Shown in pieces: positions 1 to 11,132 of a stretch of 64,000 nt of DNA; the first letter of the stretch is position 1, and each line of letters starts with the position of its first letter. This DNA comes from Mycoplasmopsis edwardii (GTDB taxonomy: Bacteria; Bacillota_I; Bacilli_A; Mycoplasmatales; Metamycoplasmataceae), in contig NZ_LS991951.1 in assembly GCF_900476105.1 (NCBI RefSeq), forward strand, positions 744,001 to 808,000, in the 5' to 3' direction. Under the pieces are notes generated by a model. It had not been told where the DNA came from. It ran no database searches and was given only the letters and a program-made list of their open reading frames with translations. The position numbers and the translations under genes were made by a program.

Positions 1-160
1 CTACCAATTCTGAGCGAAAATTAAATACACAACAACTATTAAACACAAAATTTTTAAACATTATGAATATCAAAATGAAGCACAGTATCTTGCATATGTA
101 AACAGAACTTCATTCTCACACTTATTTAAATTAACTTTATCATACACATGATTTAAGTAA
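1..160 (+). CDS. C-terminal end of an upstream gene (partial; possibly lgt)
   Basis: An open frame enters from the window edge and ends at TAA 158-160. It gives about 52 residues, reading TGA as Trp, rich in Lys, His, Tyr and Phe and ending SYTWFK. Nothing in this tail is diagnostic. In several mycoplasmas the prolipoprotein diacylglyceryl transferase gene lgt lies directly upstream of trxB, so Lgt is a context guess only. The stop is 14 nt before the trxB ATG, so the two are probably co-transcribed. Confidence 0.5.
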
Positions 161-174
161 TCAAGGAGATTAAT

Positions 175-1107
175 ATGGAAAACAGAAAAATATATGACCT
201 AGCCATTATTGGAGGAGGTCCAGCAGGATTAAATGCTGCTTTATATGCTTCAAGAGCTAATTTAAATGTAGTTTTCATTGAAAAATCAGCTCCTGGTGGA
301 AAATTATCTTCGACAAGTAAAATTGAAAACTGATTAGGAACTGAAAACATTGAAGGTTGAGAATTAGCTACAGAATTTTTTGATCATGCTAAAAAATATG
401 GTGCTGAGTACAAATATGGTGATGTAGTTGAATTAAAAAATCATGGTGATTTTGATAAAGAATTAGTTTTATCAAATGGAAGTTCTATTTTTAGTAAAAC
501 AGTTTTAATTGCCTCAGGAATGAAAAATAGAGTACCTTCATTTATCGAAAATATAGAAAGTTTTTTTCATAATGGAGTTAGCTTCTGCGCAATTTGTGAT
601 GGACCATTATTCAAAAATGCTCCTTCATTAGTTTTAGGTGGTGGTAACTCTGCTGTTGAGGAAGGAACATACTTAACAAAAATTGCTTCACATGTATATT
701 TTGTTATTAGAGAAAAAGAATTCACTGCTGAAAAAAGATTAGTGGATGACTTAATGAAAGCTAAAAATATTACAATTTTTAGAGAAAGTCAAATTGTCAG
801 TCTTGGTGGAACAGGATTGTTACAAAATGCATTAATCAAAAACAATATAACAAATAAGGAAACCAATATTGAAATTGCTTCATTTTTCCCTTACATCGGA
901 ATGGAAGCAACAACTACATTCATTAAAGATCTCGATATTATAGATGATAAGGGATTTATCATAACAGATGACTTTATGCAAACCAAAATCAAAGGAATTT
1001 TTGCAGCAGGTGATATTAGAAAAAAAGATATTCGCCAAATTGTTACAGCAGCAAGTGATGGTGCTATAGCTGCTAAAAAGATCTCTGATTTACTTAATTC
1101 AATCTAA
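175..1107 (+). CDS. trxB: Thioredoxin reductase (NADPH)
   Basis: 310 aa, the usual length for low-molecular-weight TrxR. This FAD flavoenzyme uses NADPH to reduce thioredoxin in the cytoplasm and is a main thiol redox system of mycoplasmas. The N-terminal FAD loop reads [18 protein letters not shown]. The NADPH-binding loop is [10 protein letters not shown], and the C-terminal FAD motif is [20 protein letters not shown]. The redox-active pair is CAIC followed by DG; the family usually has CATCDG, so Thr is replaced by Ile, but both cysteines are kept. The start at 175 is supported by AAGGAG at 163-168. TGA codons near 331 and 358 encode Trp (NW, GWE), so a start at internal Met 520 would lose the FAD domain. 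A terminator follows at 1121-1149. Confidence 0.95.
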
Positions 1108-1120
1108 AATAATCAAACAT

Positions 1121-1149
1121 AAAAATTGACTCCCAAAAGTCAGTTTTTT
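1121..1149 (+). terminator. Rho-independent terminator after trxB
   Basis: AAAAATTGACT pairs with AGTCAGTTTTT over 11 bp (one G-U) across a 6-nt loop and runs into a T tract. It separates trxB from the next gene, which has its own TATAAT at 1200-1205. Confidence 0.8.
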
Positions 1150-1237
1150 TATTGGTTTTAATCAAATTAAAAAGTACTTTTAATACAGAAATAATTCTAT
1201 ATAATATGAAAAACATAAAAATATGAGAGGAAATTTT

Positions 1238-2851
1238 ATGCAAAAAAAACATAAATTATTAATCGTTGCAATTTCATCATTATTATTTGTTACATCCGTT
1301 ACTGCTACAGCAGTTTTAATTGGTAAACTAGGAAATAAAAAAGTAAAAGCAACTACAAAAGAAGATTTAAATGCTTTAGTTGATGCATTAGAATACCCAT
1401 CAACAAATGCACAAGCTAAACAAGAAATTAAAGATAGCTACAAAGATGTTGAAAAATCAAATGATTTAAACAGATTCAAAGAAGATATTATGAAAATTGC
1501 TGAAAAAGTTAGATCAGCAAAAGCAAAAATTGCTGAATTATCAGAAGCAAAAAGAACTGAATTAAATGCTGAATTAGATAAAACTAATACAGATGAAGAA
1601 TTCAATGCATTAAATGAAAAAATCAAACAAGCTACTTTTGAAGACAAAAAAGCTGAAGTATTGGCATCTATAGCTGCTTTAGCATATCCTTCAACTGCGG
1701 CTCAAGCTAAAGAAGATCTTAAAGTAAGAGTTAATGTTTTAACAACAATTGAAGAATTAGATGCCTTTGGAATCACTGTTGCAAATGATATTTCTAAAAA
1801 AGTAAGTGATTTAAAAGACAGAATTGCTAAGTTAACAGAAGAAAAAAGAGCAGAACTTAACAGTGACTTAGATAGTGCTGATACAGATGCAGAATTTAAA
1901 GCTATCGAAGACAAATTAAACCCAATTGAAGTCGCAAACAAAAAAGCTGAATTAGATGCATTGGTAGATGCAATTGCTTACCCATCTCAAAGTGCTCAAG
2001 CTAAACAAGATATCAAAGATAGATACAAAGATTTTACAGATGTTAAAGAATTAGAAAAATTCAAAGATACAATTAAAAGTATTTCTGAAAAAGTAAGTGC
2101 TGCTAATGAAAAAATTGCTAAAGTTATTGAAGAAAAAAGAGTAGAACTTAACAACGAATTAGATAGAGCTGACACAGATGCAGAGTTCAACGCATTAAAC
2201 GATAAACTTGCATTTGAAACAAGAAGAGCAGAACTTATTACAGTAGTTAAAGAATTATCATACCCTGGTTATGATTCAACAAAATCAGATAAATCTAAAC
2301 TAGATTTTGAAGCAGAAGTGAAAGCTTTAACAGAACAAACATTTGATGCAAAAGAAAAAGAAATCAAAAGTTTTAGTGAAAAACTTAAAGCTAAAAAAGC
2401 TATTTTAGATGCTGTTCCATATACAATTCAAAATGCTGAAGGACGTGTGGAAGTTGGTAAATTAGTTGATGAAGCTAGAACAGAAGCATTATTAGATAGA
2501 TATGTACCTGATACATGAGTAGCTCAATTCCAAATGTTTAGAGATTCAATTGAACAAAACTTTGAAGGCACAACAAAAGATAATTTATTTAGAAGATTTA
2601 ACATCACAAGTGCACACTCAATTTTCGAAGGATACGAAGTTAAAGATTTAGAATTTAACATTTACGAAACATATAGAAAAATTGCTAAAGATTGAATTAA
2701 AGCTAATGTTTCTGATCAAACTAAACAAATGGAAGAATTAGCTAAAATTGATGCATTAACAAGAAATACAAGTAATTTCAAATCTTCATTTGATGAATTA
2801 GTAACTAAATTCAAAGAAATTAAAAATGCAAACACTACACAAGCTGCTTAA
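1238..2851 (+). CDS. Surface/secreted helical repeat protein with YP motifs
   Basis: 537 aa, not matched to a named family. Residues about 5-28 form a hydrophobic signal or membrane anchor without a lipobox Cys, so it should face outward or be secreted. Four copies of a mainly helical unit of about 96-99 aa follow. Each is marked by [LI]xYPSxxAQAK (LEYPSTNAQAK, LAYPSTAAQAK, IAYPSQSAQAK, weaker LSYPGYDS) at about residues 53, 149, 248 and 341, and by an EEKRxELNxxLDxADTDAEF stretch. The rest is Lys/Glu-rich, probably coiled coil. The unit is reminiscent of GA/FIVAR-type surface modules, but that is only a suggestion. ATG 1238 has GAGAGGA upstream; the in-frame ATG at 1223 overlaps that site and is less likely. 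A TGA Trp at 2516-2518 means the protein runs to 2851. The motif recurs in the 2967-aa lipoprotein at 16.5-25.4 kb. Confidence 0.85.
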
Positions 2852-2862
2852 TTAAAACAAAG

Positions 2863-2892
2863 AGTTAGCCATTTTGGCTAATTCTTTTTTTA
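2863..2892 (+). terminator. Rho-independent terminator
   Basis: AGTTAGCCA and TGGCTAATT form a 9-bp stem with a 3-nt loop, followed by CTTTTTTTATT. It starts 12 nt after the stop of the YP-repeat protein. Confidence 0.85.
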
Positions 2893-3029
2893 TTAAAAAA
2901 TGGAATTATCAACTTAATTTACAAAAAAGTAAAACAAAAAAATATACTTTTAAGCGTTGTATATAGTCTTATTAGTATATTTTTGAATTAATTTGTATTA
3001 AACGAACTCAAAAAATGCGAATTCGTTAA

Positions 3030-3319
3030 AATATCAATATACATTATAAAAATATATTAAAAGACACAACCCAATAGAACACTTTAATACACTAGCTCGA
3101 GAAAGAAAACTTGATTAAATCGTAACAACAATTTCAAATTCAAGCATGCATATTGATGAAAAATATAAATGAATTGATAAATTTGCAGTTAATTTTGATG
3201 ATTTAGACTCATTAGTACAAATGAAAGATGACTTTATTAATGCAGAATAGAGAAATGTATTAAATAATGCTCAACAAAGTCCAAACAGTTCAATCAATGA
3301 CTTCCCAGAACGATATTAA
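3030..3319 (+). pseudogene. Decayed coding remnant
   Basis: One frame stays protein-like for about 95 codons but is interrupted by TAA at 3116-3118 and TAG at 3248-3250, ending at TAA 3317-3319. It reads as NPIEHFNTLARERKLD, stop, then SMHIDEKYKWIDKFAVNFDD onward to DDFINAE, stop, then NNAQQSPNSSINDFPERY. It uses TGA as Trp (KW), so it was a mycoplasma gene, not foreign DNA in the standard code. No start or ribosome binding site is evident and I do not recognise the family. The upstream 2894-3029 is AT-rich and shows nothing I can name. It may be the debris of a surface-protein relative of the gene upstream, but I see no clear similarity. Confidence 0.5.
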
Positions 3320-3335
3320 TAAGAAAAACAAAAAG

Positions 3336-3366
3336 AGTAGCTTATCATGGTTACTATTTTTTTACT
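3336..3366 (+). terminator. Weak terminator-like hairpin after the remnant
   Basis: AGTAGC and GTTACT form a 6-bp stem (one G-U) followed by a run of eight T. It sits at the end of the decayed gene and may be its former terminator. Confidence 0.45.
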
Positions 3367-3380
3367 AGACAAACAAAGTC

Positions 3381-3420
3381 ATTGAAAAAACACATAGTTA
3401 AAACTATGTGTTTTTTCAAT
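3381..3420. terminator. Perfect 19-bp hairpin, bidirectional terminator (lysS end)
   Basis: Arms 3381-3399 and 3402-3420 are exact reverse complements around two bases, with A6/T6 tracts inside the arms. It lies directly downstream of the lysS stop (3422-3424) on the minus strand, and can also stop plus-strand transcripts. Confidence 0.8.
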
Positions 3421-3421
3421 A

Positions 3422-4888
<1,467 letters not shown>

Positions 4889-4896
4889 AATATGTC

Positions 4897-7458
4897 CTAT
4901 TGTCTAAGTTTTTTTAATAATTCTTCTAGTCTCTTAGAACTTTCTTCTAAAGTTGTTTCACTTAGTGAAAATAGTTCTTCCTCTTGTTTTCTTACTTCTG
5001 CAGAAAACATATTTTTAAATTCAACTTCATCCTCAATTCATGTTTTTTGAAATTGTAAGCTAGTAAGTTGTGGAATATCTAAATAAAAAGTTTCATTTGT
5101 AATTTTTCCACCATTATAATCTTCAATTTTTTCAATCAAGGTTTGTGAGTTACCATTTTGTGCTATCACAATTCCTTGCTTATTAATATGTACATCAATT
5201 GTGTTAAAGTCAGCTTTTGGTTCTACAACTTTTTTACCTTTAATATTTTTAGGTACAGGAGTCATTTTTGAAGCTTTTAATTGTTTTACTTGCCCATCTG
5301 AAGAAAGTATATTAACAACATCATTTGAATCAACCATTGTGAATCCTGCCACTTTATCATTAAGCGATAAGTACACACCTTTATTCCCTTTTGCCTTAGG
5401 TGAATATACAGTAATATCTGTCTCGGTATACATTGAGGCTAACCCATTTTTAGTGATGATTACAATGTTTTTTAACCCATTACTTAATGTAACATTAACT
5501 ACTTCATCATCAGGTGAAATATTCATGGCTGTATAGCTCTTATTTAATCTTTGAACTTTAAACTCATTAAGTTTAACTTTTTTGAATAAACCATTTTTTG
5601 TTCCAGTTACAACAAATAGATTTTCATTTCAATTAGAAACTTCGATAACAGATACAACTGTTTCATTAAGTTTAAATTCAGCTATATCACTTAATTTGCT
5701 ACCAAGTTCTCTTCATTTTGAATCATTTACCTTATAGATAGGTAATTGTATATAATTACCTAAGTTTGTAAAGATTAAAAGAGTTTTCATTGTATTTGTT
5801 TTGTTATAGTAAACAAGTGAATCATCCTCTTTTAATGCATATGTAGACATTGAGTTTGAAGCAGAGATTTTTTCTGTAAATCTTTTGATGTAGCCTGCTT
5901 TAGTAATACCAACATATGTAACTTCGTCTTTAACTAAATCTGTTTCATCATATGAGAAATCGAATTGGTTTTCAAAGATTTGTGTTCTACGCTCTCAACC
6001 AAATAGTTTTTTAATTTCTTTTAATTGCTCGATAATGAATTCATTAAATTCATTTTCATCAGTTAATAAAAGTTCAATTCTTTTGATTTGATTTTCCAAA
6101 TCTTCTTTTTCTTTTAAAAGGGCGAGTTTATCTGTTTTGCTAAGTTTGTATAATCTTAATTCAGCAATCGCTGTTGCTTGATTAACGGTGAAATCAAAAT
6201 TATCAATTAAGGCTTGAATAACGCCTGCTTTTGATCCTTCAGCGTTTCTAATTACCCTAATAACTTCATCTGTTATTTCAGAAACTTTAATTAAACCTAA
6301 AACAATTTCTAATCTTAGTTTAGCTTTATCTAAATCGAATTGTAAAGTTCTAGTTTTAACATCTTTTACTTGTGCTACATAACTATCTAAAAGCATCATT
6401 AAGTTAGCTACTTTTGGTCTACCATTAGTAATAACAACATTGTTGTAATTGTATGTTGTTTGCAACTTAGTTTTTTCAAATAAGTATGTTAAAACACTTT
6501 TTTCGTTAACATCTTTTTCAAGTGTTAATAAAATGTTAATTCCATTTCTATCTGATTGATCTCTAACTTCTAGTAGTCCTGAAATAGTTTTATTTTGAAT
6601 TAAAACATCAATTGAATAAACTAAAGATGATTTAACAACACCATAAGGAATTTCTGTGATCTCAATAAATTTGTTTGTAGCATTTTCAGTGATTTTGTAT
6701 TTACTGAATAATCTGATTTTTTCTTTACTTGAGTTTAAACCAGTTTCAAACCCTTCAATGATGCCTTTATTTCCATATATCACTCCACCAGTTGGGAAGT
6801 CAGGACCTTTTACATAATTTAAAATCTTTTGTAAAGAGATTTGAGGGTTTTTAATTTTTTGAATTGAAGCATCAATAATTTCATTTAAGTTGTGAGGCAA
6901 CATATTTGTAGCCATACCAACTGCAATACCTAAAGCTCCATTAACCAATAAGTTGGGGAATAATGAAGGGAGAACAACAGGTTCTGTTTCTGAATCATCA
7001 AAGTTAGGTACAAATAAAGTAGTATTTTTTTTAATATCTTCAATCATGTAATGAGCTAGCTTTGAAAGTCTAACTTCGGTATAACGCATTTGAGCAGCTG
7101 GGTCATCATCAATTGAACCGATGTTACCATGCATGTCTAAAATTGGTGTATTCATCTTTCATCATTGAGACATGTTAACCATAGCTTCATATACTGATGA
7201 ATCACCATGTGGGTGATACTTACCGATAACGTCACCTACAACACGTGCTGATTTTTTGTATGGTCTATCATGATAAAGGCCAAGTAAGAACATTGAATAA
7301 ATGATACGTCTTTGAACCGGTTTTAATCCATCACGTACATCAGGTAATGCTCTTTGTTGAATAACGTATTTAGCATACTTTTCAAAACGCTCGGACATTG
7401 TATTTTCTAGCGTTTCATTAACTATCTTTTCTATTCTTTCTATAATTTTTTTACTCAT
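4897..7458 (-). CDS. parC: DNA topoisomerase IV subunit A
   Basis: 853 aa; the cleavage subunit of topoisomerase IV, which decatenates daughter chromosomes. The catalytic Tyr is Y126 in AQMRYTE. The text after the [21 protein letters not shown], resembles ParC (MSQxWKxNxP) rather than GyrA (QDFSxRYPL), and the C-terminal propeller lacks a clean QRRGGKG GyrA box (SPKAKGNKG instead). The quinolone-determining stretch is [12 protein letters not shown]. Ser87 and Glu91 align with E. coli ParC S80 and E84, the susceptible residues. Several TGA-Trp codons split the frame in a standard-code reading. AAGGGATT before ATG 7458 is the ribosome binding site. parE is not next to it, unlike in many bacteria. 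Confidence 0.94.
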
Positions 7459-7475
7459 CTAAAATCCCTTAAAAT

Positions 7476-7498
7476 AATTAAATATATATTTAATTATA
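7476..7498 (-). promoter_or_regulatory. parC promoter with 20-bp palindrome
   Basis: On the minus strand a TATAAT (forward 7493-7498) lies about 35 nt before the parC ATG. It overlaps a perfect 20-bp AT palindrome (AATTAAATATATATTTAATT, 7476-7495). No convincing -35 box was seen. The palindrome could be an operator or just AT-rich composition. Confidence 0.45.
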
Positions 7499-7542
7499 AC
7501 ATTAAAGAAATATTTTAAAAAAGTGCATTTATTATTGTCTCT

Positions 7543-7572
7543 TGAAAATAAAAACAATTGCGCGAGCAATTG
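7543..7572 (-). terminator. Terminator of the ecf operon
   Basis: On the minus strand CAATTGC-TCGC-GCAATTG forms a 7-bp stem followed by TTTTTATTTT. It lies 12 nt beyond the ecfT stop. Confidence 0.8.
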
Positions 7573-7584
7573 TCTATTTATGTT

Positions 7585-8625
7585 TTAGGCAATAATTTTT
7601 GTTAATATAAATACATCTGGTATTGTGTATTTTCCGATTCAGATTTTTTCAAATATTCCTGTTGCCGGATTATAATTTGAACTATTCATAATAAAGTGAT
7701 TTAAGATTAATAGAACAAAAATTAATAAAAAGATTGTAATGATTAAAAAGTCTGTTCACTTTAATTTGAATACTCTATATTTGGTTCTTTTTTCATATGG
7801 ATCATATCCTCTAGTTTCCATAGAGTTAGATAAATCTTCTGCTTTTTGGAATGATGAGACAAATAACGGAATAATCAACGTTGTAAATGCAATGATTTTT
7901 TCTTTTGTATTACCATGTTTGAAATCAACACCTCTTGAAGATTGCGCTTTAATAATTCTATGCGCTTCATCCACTAAAGTTGGTATGAATCTTAGTGCGA
8001 TCGAAATAATAGTTGCTACTATATGTGTTGGTATAAATAAAAACTTAAGTGGGTAAAGTAGACTTTCAATAGATTTATTTAATAGTATTGGTCTAGTTGT
8101 ATTTGTTAATAAACTTGTTACTACAACCATAATGTAAATTCTACTCATTAATGATAATGTTCTATTGATAGAGTTTAATGAAAGTCCATATTGCACTTTA
8201 GCATATTCACTACCATATTTGATTTTTAATCCTTCAATAAATTCTTTACTTGATAATGTGTAAAAGTCTTCTCATTTAACTTTATTATCTAGTTCTTTAC
8301 CTGTTCTAGTAAAAAAAGCCCAAAAGTATGGAACATAATAGTTATTTCGATAGACTGTTTCACTATTAACAGTATAAAGGTTAACTAGAAATAAGACAAT
8401 TGAAATAAATAATGGAAGTTTTAAAAGTTTTAAAAGTGGTCTAATTTTTTTTGTTGAAAGAATATAAATTGAAGTTACAAATAAAACAATTAAAGCTAAT
8501 TCGATAAAACTACTTGCTAAAAAAATTGAAATAATAATTATAATACTTAATAGTACTTTTATTCTAGGGTCAATACGATACATAAAAGTATCACCCGGAA
8601 TATAACGTCCAAATATACTTTTCAT
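7585..8625 (-). CDS. ecfT: ECF transporter transmembrane component EcfT
   Basis: 346 aa integral membrane protein, the shared scaffold of an energy-coupling factor importer. It links the two ATPases to interchangeable vitamin-binding S components. The N-terminus (FGRYIPGDTFMYRIDPRIK) is the classic EcfT/CbiQ opening. Hydrophobic segments lie at about residues 27-65, 75-90, 145-165, 185-205, 250-270 and 305-325. The coupling-helix signature is AQSSRGVDF, with a second motif SMETRGYDP. It is longer than the usual ~265 aa because of an extracellular-looking insert at about residues 90-140. The frame crosses TGA-Trp codons near 8271, 7755 and 7639. The ecfA2 stop is one nt upstream and provides the GGGGG ribosome binding site. 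No S component is adjacent, as in group II ECF systems. Confidence 0.93.
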
Positions 8626-8626
8626 C

Positions 8627-9505
8627 TTACCCCCTTTTGCTTCTAATAGTATTTAAGTATGATACTAATTCTTCAATACTTCTTACTCTTGGTACATCTA
8701 AACCATTTTTATTTAATTCATAAACAAAATCTAATAATTGTGGTGGTTGTAAATTATTTTTCACTAATAGCTCAACATCATTTAAGACCTCAAATGTTTC
8801 ACCATCTTTTACAATTACACCATCTTTTAACATAATAACTCTATCAGTTCTTTCAAGTACATGATCTAAGTCATGAGTTACATTAATAATAGTTTTACCC
8901 TTTTTATTTAATTCAGTTAAAATATCTAAAACTTCTTTAACACCAACTGGATCAAGTCCCGCTGTTGGTTCATCAAAAACCATAAAGTCTGGATTCATAG
9001 CTAAAATACCAGCAATTGCAACTCTACGTTTTTGACCTCCAGAAAGCTCAAAAGGACTTCTTTCTAAATATTCTTCTGGTAAACCAACTTCTAATAAACA
9101 TTCTTTAGCTCTTTTGTAAGCTTCATCTTTAGGAACACCGAATGCAAGTGGGCCAAAAGCAATATCTTCTTTAATTGTTCCTTTGAATAATTGATATTCA
9201 GCAAATTGGAATACAATTCCAATTCTTTTTCTTATATCTTTGATCTTAAATCTTTTACCACCTTCACCATAACGATATTCTTTAATACCTTCTGGTGTTT
9301 CTATTGTTCATTTTACATAACCTTCTGTCGGTTTTAAAAGACCATTTAAATGTTCAATTAATGTTGTTTTACCTGAACCTGTAGAACCAATAATTCCTAC
9401 AAATTCCCCATCTTTAAACTGAGTTTTTACACTGTTTAAAGCAACAAATTCTCAAGGAGAGTTTTTGTTAAAAATATGTTTTAAGTTCGATATTTTTATT
9501 TGCAT
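8627..9505 (-). CDS. ecfA2: ECF transporter ATP-binding protein EcfA2
   Basis: 292 aa ABC ATPase that powers the ECF vitamin importer together with EcfA1. Walker A is GSTGSGKTTLIEHLNG, the signature LSGGQKRRVAIAG, and Walker B MVFDEPTAGLDP, followed by a switch His in NVTHDLDHV. The frame contains TGA-Trp codons (SPWEF, VKWTI), so the full gene begins at ATG 9505 rather than at an internal Met. Its first 10 nt overlap the end of ecfA1 (ATGCAAATAA), and its stop is 1 nt from the ecfT ATG, so the three genes are translationally coupled. Confidence 0.95.
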
Positions 9506-10296
9506 AATTCTTTAACTAGTTCCTCTCTATTGTATGTCGGTTCCATTCCATCAATCATTGAACTAAGTTTATAAATAAATGGTGAGTCAATTTTAGCTAG
9601 CTCTAAAATTTCTTTATTGTTTAAAATTGTTTTAGGATCACCTGAAGCTACTAATTCTCCATGTGAGAAAACTAAACATTTATCAGCTAATATTGCTTCA
9701 TCCATATCATGTGTAATTGAAATTAAAGTCTTTTCTCTTGATTCTTTAATTTCTTTAATAATGTTTAAAACGCTATTTTTACCTTTTGGATCGAGCATTG
9801 AAGTTACTTCATCGAAAATTATTACTTCTGGATCTAATGCTAAAACAGAAGCTATAGCAACTCTTTGTTTTTGACCTCCAGAAAGATTTTCAGGCTCTCT
9901 TTCTAAATGGTCAAGCATATCAACCTTTTTAGCAAAATGATGAATAATTTCCTTCATTTCTTTTTGGGGAACTTTTTTATTTTCAAGACCAAAAGCAATA
10001 TCATCTTCAACAGATGAACCTATAAATTGGTTATCAGGGTTTTGAAAAATAATGCCAATTTTTTTTCTTATTTGGAGTAGGTTTTTTCTGCTGTATTGAA
10101 TGCCGTCAATAGAAATTTCTCCTTCTTGAGGTTTTAATAAAGCAACTAATAATTTAGAAAGAGTACTCTTTCCACTACCATTGTGTCCTAAAACAGCAAC
10201 ATACTCGCCTTTTTTTATTTCAAAACTCACATTATTTAAAGCAGGTTTTTGAACACCAGGCTTGTAACTAAAAATAACATTTTCTACCTTAATCAT
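9496..10296 (-). CDS. ecfA1: ECF transporter ATP-binding protein EcfA1
   Basis: 266 aa ABC ATPase, partner of EcfA2. Walker A is LGHNGSGKSTLSKLL, the signature LSGGQKQRVAIAS, and Walker B VIIFDEVTSMLDP. Most EcfA1 proteins have DEATSMLDP, so Val replaces Ala here. I chose ATG 10296 (MIKVENVIFSYKPG) because the ABC fold starts there. An upstream in-frame ATG at 10320 would add only MCNKIIII and has no better ribosome binding site. It heads the minus-strand operon ecfA1-ecfA2-ecfT, with a 19-bp perfect hairpin in the upstream spacer. Confidence 0.94.
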   Translation of the reverse strand: MIKVENVIFSYKPGVQKPALNNVSFEIKKGEYVAVLGHNGSGKSTLSKLLVALLKPQEGEISIDGIQYSRKNLLQIRKKIGIIFQNPDNQFIGSSVEDDIAFGLENKKVPQKEMKEIIHHFAKKVDMLDHLEREPENLSGGQKQRVAIASVLALDPEVIIFDEVTSMLDPKGKNSVLNIIKEIKESREKTLISITHDMDEAILADKCLVFSHGELVASGDPKTILNNKEILELAKIDSPFIYKLSSMIDGMEPTYNREELVKELCK

Positions 10297-10383
10297 AATT
10301 ATTATAATTTTATTACACATTTAACTTTTTTTAATATATTTTATTTTTTTATAAAAATATAAAAAGCTGCAATAAAGTTAAAA

Positions 10384-10437
10384 TTTAGACTAGGAAAAAT
10401 CATTAGGACACTTCCCAGTGATTTTTCCTAGTCTAAA
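10384..10437. repeat. Perfect 19-bp inverted repeat between rnhB and ecfA1
   Basis: Arms 10384-10402 and 10419-10437 are exact reverse complements (TTTAGACTAGGAAAAATCA and its complement). The 16-nt loop itself holds a small CACT/AGTG hairpin. It lies after the rnhB stop and before ecfA1, both on the minus strand. It may be the rnhB terminator, although the T tract beyond the stem is short (AAATTTTAAC), or an RNA structure in the ecfA1 leader. Confidence 0.7.
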
Positions 10438-10477
10438 ATCAAAACAAAAATGTCTATTAAATTTAATTTAATTAGGT

Positions 10478-11086
10478 CTAATTATTCTTCTCATTATTAA
10501 TAATATTTCTTATAGGCTTATACTTAACTCTATAAAAACCTTCTATAACACCATATTTTTTAAGTGCCTCTAGATGATTCTTAGTTAAATAACCTTTATG
10601 ATTTTTGAACCCATATTCTGGATACTTTTTATCATATTCATAAAGTATTTTATCTCTTGTGACTTTAGCTAAAATAGATGCTGCAGCAATATTTAATGAA
10701 ATTTCATCGCCTTTAACTAAATTAGTTTGTGGAATATCTATTTCAATTTTTTCAAAATCAGTTAAAACATGTTCAGGTTTAATTTTAAGTTGTTTTATTG
10801 CTTTTGCCATACCAATACGCGATTCTGCTTTAGGATTAGAATTATTAATATCTTCTACAGATCTAATTTCAATATAATAATCTAAAGCAACATTTTTAAT
10901 TTCATCAAATAAAATTTCACGTTGTTTTTCGCTCAATTTCTTAGAATCATTGATTTTATCATTAATATAATCTATAGGTAAAATTACACATGCAGCAACA
11001 AGAGGTCCACAAACTGGGCCTCTACCAGCTTCATCACATCCTGCAATTAATTTACCTTTAAAATTTTCTTTTTCATAATTTAGCAT
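10478..11086 (-). CDS. rnhB: Ribonuclease HII
   Basis: 202 aa, normal length. It cuts RNA in RNA/DNA hybrids and removes single ribonucleotides from DNA. The N-terminal catalytic motif is AGCDEAGRGPVCGPLVAA, whose Asp and Glu bind metal. Further acidic residues lie in LTDFEKIEI and the conserved AAASILAKVTRD motif follows. A TATAAT at forward 11098-11103 sits 11 nt before the ATG, so the leader should be only a few nt long with no Shine-Dalgarno site. It is divergent from the CxxC protein gene at 11133. Confidence 0.95.
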   Translation of the reverse strand: MLNYEKENFKGKLIAGCDEAGRGPVCGPLVAACVILPIDYINDKINDSKKLSEKQREILFDEIKNVALDYYIEIRSVEDINNSNPKAESRIGMAKAIKQLKIKPEHVLTDFEKIEIDIPQTNLVKGDEISLNIAAASILAKVTRDKILYEYDKKYPEYGFKNHKGYLTKNHLEALKKYGVIEGFYRVKYKPIRNIINNEKNN

Positions 11087-11132
11087 ACATTAATTTTATT
11101 ATAAAATTTAAATATATAGAAAAGAGGTTTAC

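Noticed and set aside
1438-2190. Minus-strand open frames opposite the YP-repeat protein
   Set aside because: They are the reverse reading of the repeats, Ser/Leu/Ala-rich and repeated like the true gene; they lack ribosome binding sites.
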